Numbered from the stretch's first letter, positions 42,714 through 55,428 are shown. The stretch is 64,000 nucleotides of DNA from Pseudomonas crudilactis (GCF_013433315.1 NZ_WXVV01000001.1:1-64000), one strand, 5' to 3'. Notes: generated by a model not told the origin, from the letters alone. Made by a program: numbers and translations.

Positions 42714-43672
42714 GCGCGGACCTCCAGTTGACGGCGTCCGAGGTAGAGATAAAGCATGGCGATCACCGCGACCACCAGAAACAACAGCGTCGACGCCGCG
42801 CTGCCGTAACCGACATCCTGGAACTCCACCAAGTGCTGGCGGGCATACACCGACATGCTCATGGTGCTCGACGAGTTCGAGGTCAGCACATAGATGACGT
42901 CGAATACCCGCAGGGAATCAAGAATGCGGAAGATCGCCGCGACCAGCAGTGCAGGCATCAACAGTGGCAGCGTGACGCGCCAGAAAACGTTAAGTGGATG
43001 AATGCCATCGACCCTGGCCGCTTCGTAGCAGTCGCTCGGCAACATCTGCAAGGCCGCCAGCATCAGCAGCGTGACGAAGGGCACGGTTTTCCAGACATCA
43101 ACGATGATCACCGCCCACATCGACAGGTCGGCATCCGCCGTCCAGGCCAGGGGGGCGTCAATCAGCCCGAGGCTGAGCATCAGGTGATTGATGATGCCGA
43201 ACTGGTCGTTAAGCATCCAAGACCAGATCTTCGCCGAGACAATCGTCGGAATCGCCCACGGAATCAGAATCAACGCTCGCACCAGAGAACGGCCGGTGAA
43301 CTTGATGTTCAGCAGCAACGCCACCAACAGCCCCAGCACGACCTCCAGTCCCACCGAGACCACCGTGAAATACAACGTGTTGCGCACCGCATTCCACCAC
43401 TGTGGATCGACGAGGATGCCCGACCAGCCGGAACCGCTGAACAACAGATAATTGCTCAAACCTATGAAGGTTGCGCCACCGGTGTCCGCTAGGCTGGCGT
43501 CGGTCAGGCTGAACCAGAATGTGCGCAGCAGCGGCCACGCAGCCACCAGGGCCAGGCAGACCAGCATTGGCGTCAGAAACAGCCAGGCAGCGCGCACCCG
43601 GCGACGTTGTACAGGCGTTTCCCTCGTGAGCAGCAGCTCGTCAAAGGGGGCATGGGTCGTAGAGACAGACAT
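42710..43672 (-). CDS. Sugar ABC transporter permease (MalF-like)
   Basis: This 320-residue permease has six helices, an N-terminal cytoplasmic tail (TRETPVQRRRVRAAW) and the EAA loop YEAARVDGIHPLNVFWRVTLPLLMP. It starts 21 bases after the binding-protein gene and overlaps its partner permease at the end. Confidence 0.9.
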   Translation of the reverse strand: MSVSTTHAPFDELLLTRETPVQRRRVRAAWLFLTPMLVCLALVAAWPLLRTFWFSLTDASLADTGGATFIGLSNYLLFSGSGWSGILVDPQWWNAVRNTLYFTVVSVGLEVVLGLLVALLLNIKFTGRSLVRALILIPWAIPTIVSAKIWSWMLNDQFGIINHLMLSLGLIDAPLAWTADADLSMWAVIIVDVWKTVPFVTLLMLAALQMLPSDCYEAARVDGIHPLNVFWRVTLPLLMPALLVAAIFRILDSLRVFDVIYVLTSNSSSTMSMSVYARQHLVEFQDVGYGSAASTLLFLVVAVIAMLYLYLGRRQLEVRA

Positions 43673-43693
43673 GGTGATTTCCTTCCTTGTGGC

Positions 43694-46699
<3,006 letters not shown>

Positions 46700-46708
46700 T
46701 CCTTGAAC

Positions 46709-46752
46709 GCACTTGCGATAGTGCAGTGCTGGAGCGGCAAAGGATGCTCCAG
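46709..46752 (+). terminator. Two tandem stem-loops after the porin
   Basis: GCACT-TGCGAT-AGTGC (46709-46724) and CTGGAGC with a ten-base loop to GCTCCAG (46729-46752) lie between the porin stop and the isomerase start. No U-tract follows, so they may attenuate or stabilise the mRNA rather than terminate it. Confidence 0.3.
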
Positions 46753-46792
46753 GCTAGTGATGTCGTTTCTTCCCAGGATGGATGATTACCCA

Positions 46793-47542
46793 ATGCTCAA
46801 GTTCAATGCTCATCTCGGCTTCCAATTCAATGAATTGCCTTTTCTGCAACGCATCGAAGCCGCCGCAACCGCCGGTTTCCGGGCAGTGGAGTTCCCGTCG
46901 CCGTATGAATTCGACGCCAGTCTGCTTGCCGACCATCTAGCCCAATACAGTTTGCCGTTGATTCAGTTCGCCGCCCCGGCTGGCGTGACCAAAGGCATCG
47001 CCGCGTTACAGGGCAGGGGCGAGGAGTTCCGTGACGGGTTGCTCCAGGCCGCCCGCTACGCAAAAACATTGGCGTGTGCGGATGTCCACATCATGTCGGG
47101 CGTTACCACGCAGAATGACGCTGAGCGAACCTACGCGGGCAACCTGGAATATGCGATCAAGTACTTGGAAGACCAGGGGCTGCGGCCGCTTATCGAAGTG
47201 ATCAGCGCGGAGGCGATGCCGGGCTATTACATGTCCGACTTCAGCAAGGCGCAACAGGTACTGGAGACCTTCCCGAGTGTCGGGCTGATTCTTGATCTTT
47301 ACCATGCGCAGCTTTTGACCGGAGACGCAGCCGATGTGCTGGCGCGGTTTTATGACAGAACCGTGCATGTGCAAATTGCCGATTGCCCGGGTCGTCACGA
47401 GCCGGGAACGGGGAGTATCGACTTTGCTGCGTTGTTCGCGGCGCTGGAGCAACGCGGCTACGCCGGATGGATTGGCTGTGAATACCGTCCTTCTGGATCT
47501 ACCGTTGCGAGTCTTGACTGGATCAAGCAACTGAGTGCTTAG
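46793..47542 (+). CDS. Hydroxypyruvate isomerase-like TIM-barrel protein
   Basis: This 249-residue sugar-isomerase-fold protein has HLGFQFNELPFLQRIEAAAT at the start, the ligand-pocket block LIEVISAEAMPGYYMSD, and GLILDLYHAQLLTGD, followed by HVQIADCPGRHEPGTGSID, all typical of the Hyi/OtnI group. I use the ATG at 46793 (MLKFNAH); the longer frame overlaps the stem-loops. It would interconvert hydroxypyruvate and tartronate semialdehyde or a related sugar acid. Why it follows the porin is unclear; the substrate is inferred only from family likeness. Confidence 0.85.
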   Translation: MLKFNAHLGFQFNELPFLQRIEAAATAGFRAVEFPSPYEFDASLLADHLAQYSLPLIQFAAPAGVTKGIAALQGRGEEFRDGLLQAARYAKTLACADVHIMSGVTTQNDAERTYAGNLEYAIKYLEDQGLRPLIEVISAEAMPGYYMSDFSKAQQVLETFPSVGLILDLYHAQLLTGDAADVLARFYDRTVHVQIADCPGRHEPGTGSIDFAALFAALEQRGYAGWIGCEYRPSGSTVASLDWIKQLSA

Positions 47543-47668
47543 GTTCCAGGCGAAAATCTTTGAGTCGCTGATATGGGCAAAATCGCCGCCATCAAAGGCA
47601 GAAGCCCTTGATGGCCGAGCGAGAAGAACTCATCGATATCGGACTGACGCTGGCGAGTAGGGGGATTT

Positions 47669-48073
47669 ATGCCTGATGCGGTTTTTGTAAGTCGAACTAT
47701 TTTGTTCGGAGATTGTGATCCGGCAGGGGTGGTTTACACCCCGCGATTCTCATATTTTGCTGTAGAGGCCATTGGTGTAGCACTCGACAGATGGGTAGGG
47801 GGGCCGGGGCTTAGAGCGGTGATGAGTTTTAATATATTGCCGCCGGTGCGTGCGATGTCGATCGAGTTGCTGGCTCCGGTGACCTGGGATGACGAAATGA
47901 CTATTAAAGTTGGCGTGGCCAGGTTGGGCGAGCACTCTTTTACTTTTTTGGTTGAGGGGTTTGCAGGCGAAGGCGTGCTGTCATTTACCGCGAATGTCAC
48001 ACACGTTTGTGTCTCACCGGAAAGTAAGGAAGTTGTACCCATCCCAGCTCCGTTGCGAGCGCTTCTTTCATAG
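47669..48073 (+). CDS. Hotdog-fold acyl-CoA thioesterase (4HBT family)
   Basis: This 134-residue single hotdog domain has the signature FGDCDPAGVVYTPRFSYFAVEA with the catalytic aspartate. It likely hydrolyses an acyl- or aryl-CoA. AGGGGGA lies just upstream of the ATG. Base composition is more AT-rich than in the surrounding operons. The gene overlaps by 8 bases a 21-codon ORF at 47611-47676, which might be the tail of a lost upstream gene. The substrate is unknown. Confidence 0.8.
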   Translation: MPDAVFVSRTILFGDCDPAGVVYTPRFSYFAVEAIGVALDRWVGGPGLRAVMSFNILPPVRAMSIELLAPVTWDDEMTIKVGVARLGEHSFTFLVEGFAGEGVLSFTANVTHVCVSPESKEVVPIPAPLRALLS

Positions 48074-48171
48074 ATGATCAGACGGTTCCTCACAACAAAG
48101 CGCGACACTGGACTGGGATGCAAGATGAGCGTGGATCGATTACAAAGCGATCCATTGAAAGGACGAGCACG

Positions 48172-48705
48172 ATGAACCGAACCAGTCATATTTGCCTGAT
48201 GGCCAACTATAACGAATGGATGAACGCAAAGATTTTTGAGGCAGCCAGAAGCCTGTCAGATGAAGAACTCTCAGTGGACAGGAAAGCATTCTTTGGTTCA
48301 ATTCTCGGGACGTTGAACCACTTGGTGGCCGGCGACACTGTCTGGCTAAAGCGATTCGCCAGGCACCCTGCCAATTACTTGGCTCTGGCACCGATTCAAC
48401 AGCTTCCTGCCCCCAGAAGCCTCGACCAGTTGCTTTTCTCGAATATCCGAGATCTTTCGGCACATCGAGTGTGGCTTGATCAGAAAATTGTAGAGTGGTC
48501 TCGCTCCATTGCAGAGCCGGACCTGGATCACACCCTCAATTACACAAGCATCAAGGGAATACCCGCTGACAGGAGCTTTTATGGCTTGGTCATGCATTTT
48601 TTCAACCATCAGACGCACCACCGCGGACAAGTGACAACGTTGCTTTCACAAGCGGGTGTCGACATAGGTGATACGGATCTGGTCGTCCTCATTCCGCTTA
48701 CATAA
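48172..48705 (+). CDS. DinB family protein (DUF664/YfiT-like metal-dependent helix bundle)
   Basis: This 177-residue four-helix bundle has the metal-binding histidines in LNHLVAGDTVW and FFNHQTHHRGQVTTLL. YNEWMNAKIFEAARSLSDEE at the N-terminus is typical. I chose the ATG at 48172, after AAAGGA. DinB members include thiol-dependent transferases and stress proteins, so the reaction cannot be assigned. Neighbours give no hint. Confidence 0.85.
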   Translation: MNRTSHICLMANYNEWMNAKIFEAARSLSDEELSVDRKAFFGSILGTLNHLVAGDTVWLKRFARHPANYLALAPIQQLPAPRSLDQLLFSNIRDLSAHRVWLDQKIVEWSRSIAEPDLDHTLNYTSIKGIPADRSFYGLVMHFFNHQTHHRGQVTTLLSQAGVDIGDTDLVVLIPLT

Positions 48706-49091
48706 CGGAGCAAGGCATCGGGCTCTACAATCGCTCATCCCAAGATTTGGCGCGTATCGCTCCGGGTATTCGCTTGAGCTTGGTACAACTCTGCGCAGTA
48801 CACCGAACTGAGGAAAATCCGCCAGCGCTCAGCCAAGACCGATGTCTATTTGATCGAGGGAGTACCGGCGCGATAGTCACCGAGTTGCCTTTTAACTCCA
48901 GCTGATGAGGTTTTGCATTAAGGGTAGGGCGGCTCCGTCATGATTGCCGGGCGATACCACCGGCGTAGTGAATTTCAAAAGCAGTGGCACGAGCATGAAC
49001 CTATATTTATTAGAAATCATGTTTAACTACACTAAATGGTCGTTTAGTCGAGTTAACGTAAATTATCCGCATATTCGACGGAGAAGAGGCC
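48706..49091. other. AT-rich intergenic region with an operator-like palindrome
   Basis: No gene is supported in this 386-base stretch. The first two thirds contain no convincing start and ribosome site, nor recognisable protein fragment. The last part (about 49000-49090) is AT-rich and contains the palindrome at 49023-49056 and probably the promoter of the cupin gene. Confidence 0.5.
49023..49056. promoter_or_regulatory. Nested palindrome, TetR-type operator candidate
   Basis: The left half TTAACT-AC-ACTAAA and right half TTTAGT-CG-AGTTAA are perfect mirror hexamers, with mismatches only in the dinucleotides between them and at the centre TGGTCG. The site ends 36 bases before the cupin start, where a repressor would block transcription. 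No TetR gene is adjacent. Confidence 0.5.
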
Positions 49092-49607
49092 ATGATTAAG
49101 CATGAAGCCAAAGCTGGAGACGTTATTAGAACGTTGGATCTGCAGCCTCATCTCGAAGGTGGCTATTTCCGTAGAACTTATCAAGCCGATCATCGCGACC
49201 CACTCGAAACTCGCAGCGGCCCACGGTATCTGATGACCTCGATTTACTATCTGCTGGATCAGCAATCACCGGTGGGCCAGTTTCATTTCAATCGATCCGA
49301 CATCCTGCATTATTTCCACCTGGGCGACGCCATTGAGTACAGCCTGATTCATGCTGACGGCTCATTGCAGACATTGGTGATGGGCGGCGACATTCTGGCA
49401 GGACAGCTTTTGCAATTACACGTACCTAGTGGAATATGGAAAGCTTCGCGGTTGCTCGAAGGCGAAAACGGATTTGGGCTGATCAGCGAAGCCGTTTCGC
49501 CAGGATTTGATTTTGCCGATATGGAAATGGGTGATCGGCAGAAACTCACACAGCAATTCCCACAGCATCGAGCGCTGATTGAAAAGCTGACGCGTGATGA
49601 GGGTTGA
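49092..49607 (+). CDS. Cupin family protein (DUF985)
   Basis: This 171-residue single cupin domain has the two conserved blocks HLEGGYFRRTYQADHRDPLE with FHFNRSDILHYFHLGDAIEY and DGSLQTLVMGGD, followed by the C-terminal EAVSPGFDFADMEMGDR. This matches the DUF985/YML079W-like group, whose function is unknown although structures show a sugar-isomerase-like pocket. GGAGAAGAGG directly precedes the ATG, so translation should be strong. Confidence 0.85.
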   Translation: MIKHEAKAGDVIRTLDLQPHLEGGYFRRTYQADHRDPLETRSGPRYLMTSIYYLLDQQSPVGQFHFNRSDILHYFHLGDAIEYSLIHADGSLQTLVMGGDILAGQLLQLHVPSGIWKASRLLEGENGFGLISEAVSPGFDFADMEMGDRQKLTQQFPQHRALIEKLTRDEG

Positions 49608-49692
49608 GCGCCGTCGAATTCAAGGAAAAGCTGTGGATCGGATTCAGGGCGATTCTGCAGGTTGAAATCCACTGTGCAACCGGGCTGATCTG

Positions 49693-49741
49693 GTAACATC
49701 TTGTTACGTGTAATGTATATTATGTTAAATCATGTATTACG
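49693..49741. repeat. AT-rich palindrome cluster between convergent genes
   Basis: GTAAC-ATCTT-GTTAC (49693-49707) is followed by a second, less perfect inverted repeat with ends GTAAT and ATTAC (49710-49740). The cluster sits between the cupin stop and the opposite-strand 36-codon ORF. It may be a bidirectional terminator or a recombination scar. Confidence 0.35.
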
Positions 49742-49781
49742 CTATGCGCCCTTGCGGCAACACCTGTCTCCATTTCGACAA

Positions 49782-49892
49782 TCACCCCTGCAACTTGTAG
49801 ATCTCATCAACCACCTGCCTCTTCGCATCTTCAATCGTTCCCTCGTTACGACATAAAACCCAGTCGTGATCTGCAACCGCGTGCTTAAACAT
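49782..49892 (-). pseudogene. Short ORF, possibly the C-terminal remnant of a larger gene
   Basis: A 36-codon frame starts with an ATG overlapping the xylR stop (TGATG) and reads FKHAVADHDWVLCRNEG then TIEDAKRQVVDEIYKLQG. The composition is that of a folded protein tail (an acidic helix with DAKRQVVDEI), not of random antisense. It may be the end of a small P-loop or other protein whose body was lost when this segment was rearranged, or a small gene translated by coupling to xylR. I cannot name the parent family with confidence. Confidence 0.35.
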
Positions 49893-51073
49893 CAGCGCGT
49901 CTCTGCCCCTTGCTGATACTCCCGAGGTGTACAACCAAACTCCCGGCGAAACACCGTGTGCAGATACTGCGCGGATTTAAAGCCACAACTGCGCGCAACG
50001 TCGGCAATCACCGAGTCGGTACTTGTCAGGCCCTTGGTCGCCGCTGCCAGTTTGAAACGCAGAATCTCGTCATGCACGCTGCAACCACGCTCCGCACGAA
50101 AATGCGCTTCAAGTGATGAACGCGACACACCGACATAAGCTGCCACCTGCGCCGTTTTAATGCCTTGGCAAGCATATTGGCGAATAAACAGCAGCGCCTG
50201 CATGACGTACGGATTACCCAATGGCTGGTGCGAACTCGACACCTGCACGTTCACAGCATCCGGCGGGATCAGGATCTGCGTGCCGGTAGATGGCATGCCA
50301 TGCAGCATCTGATGGAGCAATTGCGCGGCGGTTCGGCCCATGGTTTCCGTGCCCTGAATAACCGAGCTCAGCGGCACTCGGGTCAGGCTGCGGGTCAGCG
50401 GGTCGTTGTCGATGCCGATCAATGCCACCTGCTCAGGCACGGCAATCCCGGCGGTCAGGCAGGCTTGCAGCAACTGGCGCGCGCGGGCGTCGCTGACGGC
50501 GATGATGCCGATGGGTTTGGGCAGGCTTTGCAGCCAGGCGATCAGTTGTTCGACGGCGCTGTCCCACAGCGGTGCGCTGGTGCCCATGCCGCGATAGATT
50601 TCGCCGTGCAGACCATCGCGCTTCATCAATTTTCGAAAGGCTTTTTCGCGCTCTTGCGCCCAACGATTGGCCTGCGCTTCCGGCAGGCTGAAGCAGGCAA
50701 AACGCTGCAGCCCCGCCTCGATCAAGTGCGTGTAAGCCAGCGTCATCAGCGCATTGTTATCGGTGGCGACGTAGGGAATCGCTTTCGGATAGGCGCGTTT
50801 ATCCTCGTACGAGCCCCCTACTGCTACCACCGGCATCTGGATATCAGCCAGCGCCTCACCAATCAGCGGATCGTCGAAGTCGGCAATGATCCCGTCACCC
50901 TGCCAGCGCTCGATGCCTTTCAAGCGACAGAGAAAATCCTCTTCCAGGAACAAGTCCCAGGAGGCGCGGGTGCTGCTCAGGTAGTTGCCGATGCCGCTGA
51001 TGATGCCGCGGTCGTAGATCTTGCTGCCGTTGAACAACAGGGCGATGCGGTGAACAGGCGGTACGGTTTTCAT
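49892..51073 (-). CDS. xylR: Xylose operon regulator XylR (AraC type)
   Basis: This 393-residue regulator has a LacI/GalR-like sugar-binding domain ([20 protein letters not shown] onward, [18 protein letters not shown]) and a C-terminal AraC helix-turn-helix pair ([20 protein letters not shown] and [20 protein letters not shown]). I use the ATG at 51073 (MKTVPPVHR), the usual beginning. It is divergent from xylA across 176 bases and should activate xylAFGH when xylose is bound. Confidence 0.93.
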   Translation of the reverse strand: MKTVPPVHRIALLFNGSKIYDRGIISGIGNYLSSTRASWDLFLEEDFLCRLKGIERWQGDGIIADFDDPLIGEALADIQMPVVAVGGSYEDKRAYPKAIPYVATDNNALMTLAYTHLIEAGLQRFACFSLPEAQANRWAQEREKAFRKLMKRDGLHGEIYRGMGTSAPLWDSAVEQLIAWLQSLPKPIGIIAVSDARARQLLQACLTAGIAVPEQVALIGIDNDPLTRSLTRVPLSSVIQGTETMGRTAAQLLHQMLHGMPSTGTQILIPPDAVNVQVSSSHQPLGNPYVMQALLFIRQYACQGIKTAQVAAYVGVSRSSLEAHFRAERGCSVHDEILRFKLAAATKGLTSTDSVIADVARSCGFKSAQYLHTVFRREFGCTPREYQQGAETR

Positions 51074-51249
51074 TGTTTTTATGCTTGTTCGAGGCCCCCT
51101 TCTCAAGGAGACGGTTTGCACAGACTAGGCGCGTGGACGACGAAGCTCAATACGCAAAATCGCACTCCGTGTTGATGTTTTTCATAATCAGCAGGGTCGG
51201 GGCCGTTGCTAGTATCGAGACACCGCCAAGAACAACAAGGACAAGGTCC

Positions 51250-52566
51250 ATGCAGTATTTCCCCGATGTCGATGCGATTCGCTACGAAGGCCCAGACAGC
51301 GATTCTCCCCTCTCCTTTCGTCACTACGACGCCGACAAACTCATCCTCGGCAAACCCATGCGCGAACACCTGCGCATGGCCGCCTGTTACTGGCACACGT
51401 TCGTCTGGCCGGGTTCCGATGTGTTTGGCGCGGGGACGTTCAAGCGCCCTTGGCAACACGCCGGCGATCCCATGGAATTGGCGATCGGCAAAGCAGCCGC
51501 AGCCTTCGAGTTTTTCTCCAAACTGGGCATCGACTATTACTGTTTCCATGACACCGATGTCGCTCCGGAAGGCAGCTCCCTGAAGGAGTACCGCAACCAC
51601 TTCGCGCAGATGGTTGATCATCTGGAGCAACACCAGGAAGCCAGCGGAATAAAGCTGTTGTGGGGCACCGCCAATTGCTTCAGCAACCCGCGTTTCGCTG
51701 CCGGCGCCGCGAGCAACCCCGATCCAGAAGTGTTCGCCTGCGCCGCTGCCCAAGTGTTCAGCGCCATGAACGCGACCCATCGCCTGAAAGGCGCCAACTA
51801 CGTGTTGTGGGGCGGTCGCGAAGGCTATGAAACCCTGCTCAACACAGACTTGAAGCGTGAACGCGAACAATTGGGCCGTTTTATGCGCATGGTGATCGAG
51901 CACAAGCACAAGATCGGTTTTACCGGTGACCTGCTGATCGAACCCAAGCCGCAGGAGCCGACCAAGCACCAATACGATTATGACAGCGCCACCGTGTTCG
52001 GCTTTCTGCAGCAGTTCGGGCTGGAACACGAAATCAAGGTCAACATCGAAGCCAACCACGCGACCCTGGCCGGGCATAGTTTCCATCACGAGATCGCGAC
52101 GGCGGTCTCGCTGGGGATTTTCGGCAGCATCGACGCCAACCGGGGTGATCCGCAAAACGGCTGGGACACCGATCAATTCCCCAACAGCGTCGAAGAAATG
52201 ACCCTGGCCACCTATGAAATTCTCAAGGCTGGCGGGTTCAAGAATGGCGGTTTCAACTTCGACTCCAAGGTCCGCCGGCAAAGCCTCGATCAGATTGACC
52301 TGTTCCATGGCCACGTCGGCGCGATGGACGTTCTCGCCCTGTCGCTGGAGCGCGCAGCGGCCATGGTTCAGAACGACGAACTGCAACGGCTCAAGGATCA
52401 ACGCTACGCCGCTTGGAAGCAGCCGTTCGGGCAGGCGGTGATGGCGGGTGACTTCAACCTTGAATCGTTGGCCGAACACGCGTTCACCAACGAGTTGAAC
52501 CCGCAAGCCGTCAGCGGCCGCCAGGAAATGCTCGAGAACATCGTCAACCGCTACCTCTATCGCTGA
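51250..52566 (+). CDS. xylA: Xylose isomerase
   Basis: This 438-residue TIM-barrel enzyme converts D-xylose to D-xylulose. Catalytic and metal-binding blocks are present: [55 protein letters not shown] and [20 protein letters not shown]. The ATG at 51250 follows an AAGGACAAGG patch; the frame continues upstream into the divergent xylR and is not used. It belongs to the long (class II) isomerases. Confidence 0.96.
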   Translation: MQYFPDVDAIRYEGPDSDSPLSFRHYDADKLILGKPMREHLRMAACYWHTFVWPGSDVFGAGTFKRPWQHAGDPMELAIGKAAAAFEFFSKLGIDYYCFHDTDVAPEGSSLKEYRNHFAQMVDHLEQHQEASGIKLLWGTANCFSNPRFAAGAASNPDPEVFACAAAQVFSAMNATHRLKGANYVLWGGREGYETLLNTDLKREREQLGRFMRMVIEHKHKIGFTGDLLIEPKPQEPTKHQYDYDSATVFGFLQQFGLEHEIKVNIEANHATLAGHSFHHEIATAVSLGIFGSIDANRGDPQNGWDTDQFPNSVEEMTLATYEILKAGGFKNGGFNFDSKVRRQSLDQIDLFHGHVGAMDVLALSLERAAAMVQNDELQRLKDQRYAAWKQPFGQAVMAGDFNLESLAEHAFTNELNPQAVSGRQEMLENIVNRYLYR

Positions 52567-52714
52567 TCGCTACGAGAATCTGCCGGCGCTTCGACGCTGT
52601 GACAATTGCACGACAATTCTGTGCCTGCGGCGTCTGCGGATTCTCTACAGTTTTACCAGCCCGATACTCATCGTCAGGCCGTGTCTTTCCAACAACAATA
52701 AAAGGACGCCCCAC

Positions 52715-53716
52715 ATGAAGAACGTAAAACGCACGTTATTGGCCACTGCTCTGGCCTTGCTGTCGCTGCCGGTGCTGGCTGACGCAGCCCACCCGAAAAT
52801 CGGTTTCTCCATTGATGACCTGCGCCTGGAGCGCTGGTCGCGTGACCGTGACTACTTCGTTGCGGCGGCAGAAAAAATGGACGCCAAGGTCTTCGTACAG
52901 TCGGCCGATGCCAACGAGCAGAAACAGATTTCGCAGATCGAAAACCTCATTTCCCGGGGCGTCGATGTCATCGTCATCGTGCCGTTCAACGCCACGGTGC
53001 TGACCAACGCGGTGGCCGAAGCGAAGAAAGCCGGGATCAAAGTCGTCTCCTACGATCGACTGATTCTTAACGCCGATGTCGACGCCTACATTTCCTTCGA
53101 TAACGAAAAAGTCGGCGAAATGCAGGCCAGCGGCGTGCTGAATGCCGCGCCCAAGGGCAATTACTTTTTGCTCGGTGGTGCGCCCACCGACAACAACGCC
53201 AAGATCCTGCGTGAAGGCCAGATGAAAGTGCTGCAACCGGCCATCGACAAGGGTGATATCAAGATCGTCGGCCAGCAGTGGGTGAAGGAATGGAACCCGA
53301 CCGAAGCGCTGAGCATTGTTGAAAACGCCCTGACCCGCAACGACAACAAAATCGACGGCATCGTTGCCTCCAACGACGCTACGGCCGGTGGCGCGATCCA
53401 GGCATTGGCGGCGCAGCAACTGGCCGGCAAGGTGCCGATTTCCGGGCAGGATGCTGACCTTGCCGCAGTCAAGCGTGTGATCGCCGGCACGCAAACCATG
53501 ACCGTGTACAAACCGCTGAAACTCATCGCCAGCGAAGCTGCCAAGCTCTCGGTGCAACTGGCGCGCAACGAAAAACCCGCCTTCAGCTCGCAGTACGACA
53601 ACGGTAGCAAAAAGGTCGACACCATCCTGCTCACGCCAACCCCGTTGACCAAGGACAACATCGACCTGCTCGAACAGGACGGCTTTTACACCAAGGCGCA
53701 AATTGCCGGGAAGTGA
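52715..53716 (+). CDS. xylF: D-xylose ABC transporter substrate-binding protein
   Basis: This 333-residue periplasmic protein has signal peptide RTLLATALALLSLPVLADA and mature start AHPKIGFSIDDLRLERWSRD. The ligand-contacting blocks NDATAGGAIQALAAQQL and PISGQDADLAAVKRVIAGTQ are those of XylF. It lies about 150 bases after xylA, with AAAAGGA before the ATG, so it may have an extra promoter. Confidence 0.95.
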   Translation: MKNVKRTLLATALALLSLPVLADAAHPKIGFSIDDLRLERWSRDRDYFVAAAEKMDAKVFVQSADANEQKQISQIENLISRGVDVIVIVPFNATVLTNAVAEAKKAGIKVVSYDRLILNADVDAYISFDNEKVGEMQASGVLNAAPKGNYFLLGGAPTDNNAKILREGQMKVLQPAIDKGDIKIVGQQWVKEWNPTEALSIVENALTRNDNKIDGIVASNDATAGGAIQALAAQQLAGKVPISGQDADLAAVKRVIAGTQTMTVYKPLKLIASEAAKLSVQLARNEKPAFSSQYDNGSKKVDTILLTPTPLTKDNIDLLEQDGFYTKAQIAGK

Positions 53717-53738
53717 TCTCCGGTAATGCGAAAAACCC

Positions 53739-53830
53739 TTGTGGGAGCGAGCCTGTTCGCGAATGCGCTGTGTCAGTCAACGAAGCAGTGTTTGAACTGA
53801 CGCTTTCGCGAGCAGGCTCGCTCCCACACA
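53739..53830. repeat. Paired inverted intergenic repeat (REP/REPIN type B)
   Basis: CTTGTGGGAGCGAGCCTGTT with CGCGAA is mirrored by TTTCGCGAGCAGGCTCGCTC. One arm has CTGTTCGC instead of CTGCTCGC. It interrupts the operon between xylF and xylG, where its stem-loop could raise xylF message stability over the downstream genes. Confidence 0.85.
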
Positions 53831-53871
53831 GGTTCAGTGGTGTGTGAGTCTTTGATATACGAGCCCTCTCC

Positions 53872-55428
53872 ATGTCCGACTATCTGCTGCAAATGAACGG
53901 TATCGTCAAAACCTTCGGCGGTGTCAAAGCGCTCAACGGCATCGACATCAAGGTCAGGCCCGGCGAGTGCGTTGGCCTGTGCGGCGAGAATGGCGCCGGC
54001 AAGTCGACGCTGATGAAGATCCTCTCGGCGGTCTACCCGCACGGCACCTGGGACGGTGAAATCCTCTGGGACGGGCAACCGCTCAGGGCGCAATCGATCA
54101 GCGAAACGGAAGCTGCCGGCATCGTCATCATTCACCAGGAATTGACGCTGGTGCCTGACCTGTCGGTGGCCGAAAACATCTTCATGGGCCATGAACTGAC
54201 GCTGCCCGGCGGACGCATGAATTACCCGGCGATGATTCACCACGCCGAAGCCCTGATGCGCGAATTGAAAGTCCCCGATATGAACGTGTCGCTGCCGGTT
54301 TCGCAGTACGGCGGCGGCTATCAGCAACTGGTGGAAATCGCCAAGGCCCTGAACAAAAAGGCCCGCCTGCTGATCCTCGACGAGCCTTCATCAGCCTTGA
54401 GCCGTTCGGAAATCGAGGTGTTGCTGGACATCATCCGCGACCTCAAAGCCAAGGGCGTTGCCTGCGTCTACATCTCGCACAAGCTCGATGAAGTGGCCGC
54501 CGTGTGCGACACCATTTCAGTGATTCGTGACGGCAAACACATCGCCACCACCGCCATGGCCGACATGGACATTGCGCAGATCATCACGCAGATGGTCGGG
54601 CGGGAAATGAGCAACCTCTACCCCAGCGAACCACACGATATTGGCGAGGTGATTTTCGAGGCTCGTCACATCACCTGCTACGACGTCGACAACCCCAAGC
54701 GCAAACGGGTCGACGATATTTCCTTCGTCCTCAAACGCGGCGAAATCCTCGGCATCGCCGGGCTGGTCGGTGCCGGCCGTACCGAACTGGTGACCGCGCT
54801 GTACGGCGCTTACCCCGGTCGCCACGAGGGCGAAGTCTGGCTGGACGGGCAACCCATCGACACCCGCACGCCGCTCAAATCAATCCGTGCCGGCCTGTGC
54901 CTGGTGCCGGAGGACCGCAAGCGTCAAGGCATCATTCCCGATCTGGGCGTCGGCCAGAACATCACCCTCGCCGTGCTGGACAACTACTCAAAACTGACCC
55001 GCATCGACGCCGAAGCTGAACTGGGCAGCATCGATAAGGAAATTTCGCGCCTGCACCTCAAAACCGCCAGCCCGTTCCTGCCGATCACCAGCCTGTCGGG
55101 CGGCAATCAGCAAAAAGCCGTGTTGGCGAAGATGCTGCTGGCCAAACCCCGGGTGCTGATTCTCGATGAGCCGACCCGAGGCGTGGACGTCGGCGCCAAA
55201 TACGAAATCTACAAGTTGATGGGCGCGCTGGCCGCCGCCGGTGTGTCGATCATCATGGTCTCGTCGGAGCTGGCCGAAGTGCTCGGCGTTTCCGACCGCG
55301 TGCTGGTGATCGGCGAAGGCCAGTTACGCGGCGACTTCGTCAACCATGAATTGACGCAGGAACAAGTGCTCGCCGCCGCCCTCAGCCAGCCTGGCAGCCA
55401 TAACAATAATGATCGGAAATCCGCGTAA
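53872..55428 (+). CDS. xylG: D-xylose ABC transporter ATP-binding protein
   Basis: This 518-residue double ATPase has two ABC modules. The first shows [20 protein letters not shown] and [15 protein letters not shown]; the second has [38 protein letters not shown] and [20 protein letters not shown]. This is the normal RbsA/XylG architecture. Its stop codon lies directly before the xylH start. Confidence 0.95.
   Translation: MSDYLLQMNGIVKTFGGVKALNGIDIKVRPGECVGLCGENGAGKSTLMKILSAVYPHGTWDGEILWDGQPLRAQSISETEAAGIVIIHQELTLVPDLSVAENIFMGHELTLPGGRMNYPAMIHHAEALMRELKVPDMNVSLPVSQYGGGYQQLVEIAKALNKKARLLILDEPSSALSRSEIEVLLDIIRDLKAKGVACVYISHKLDEVAAVCDTISVIRDGKHIATTAMADMDIAQIITQMVGREMSNLYPSEPHDIGEVIFEARHITCYDVDNPKRKRVDDISFVLKRGEILGIAGLVGAGRTELVTALYGAYPGRHEGEVWLDGQPIDTRTPLKSIRAGLCLVPEDRKRQGIIPDLGVGQNITLAVLDNYSKLTRIDAEAELGSIDKEISRLHLKTASPFLPITSLSGGNQQKAVLAKMLLAKPRVLILDEPTRGVDVGAKYEIYKLMGALAAAGVSIIMVSSELAEVLGVSDRVLVIGEGQLRGDFVNHELTQEQVLAAALSQPGSHNNNDRKSA

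Noticed and set aside
47572..47610. 12-codon ORF (ATG at 47572) before the 21-codon ORF
   Set aside because: It is very short, has no ribosome site and may be chance; not enough to call a gene or fragment.
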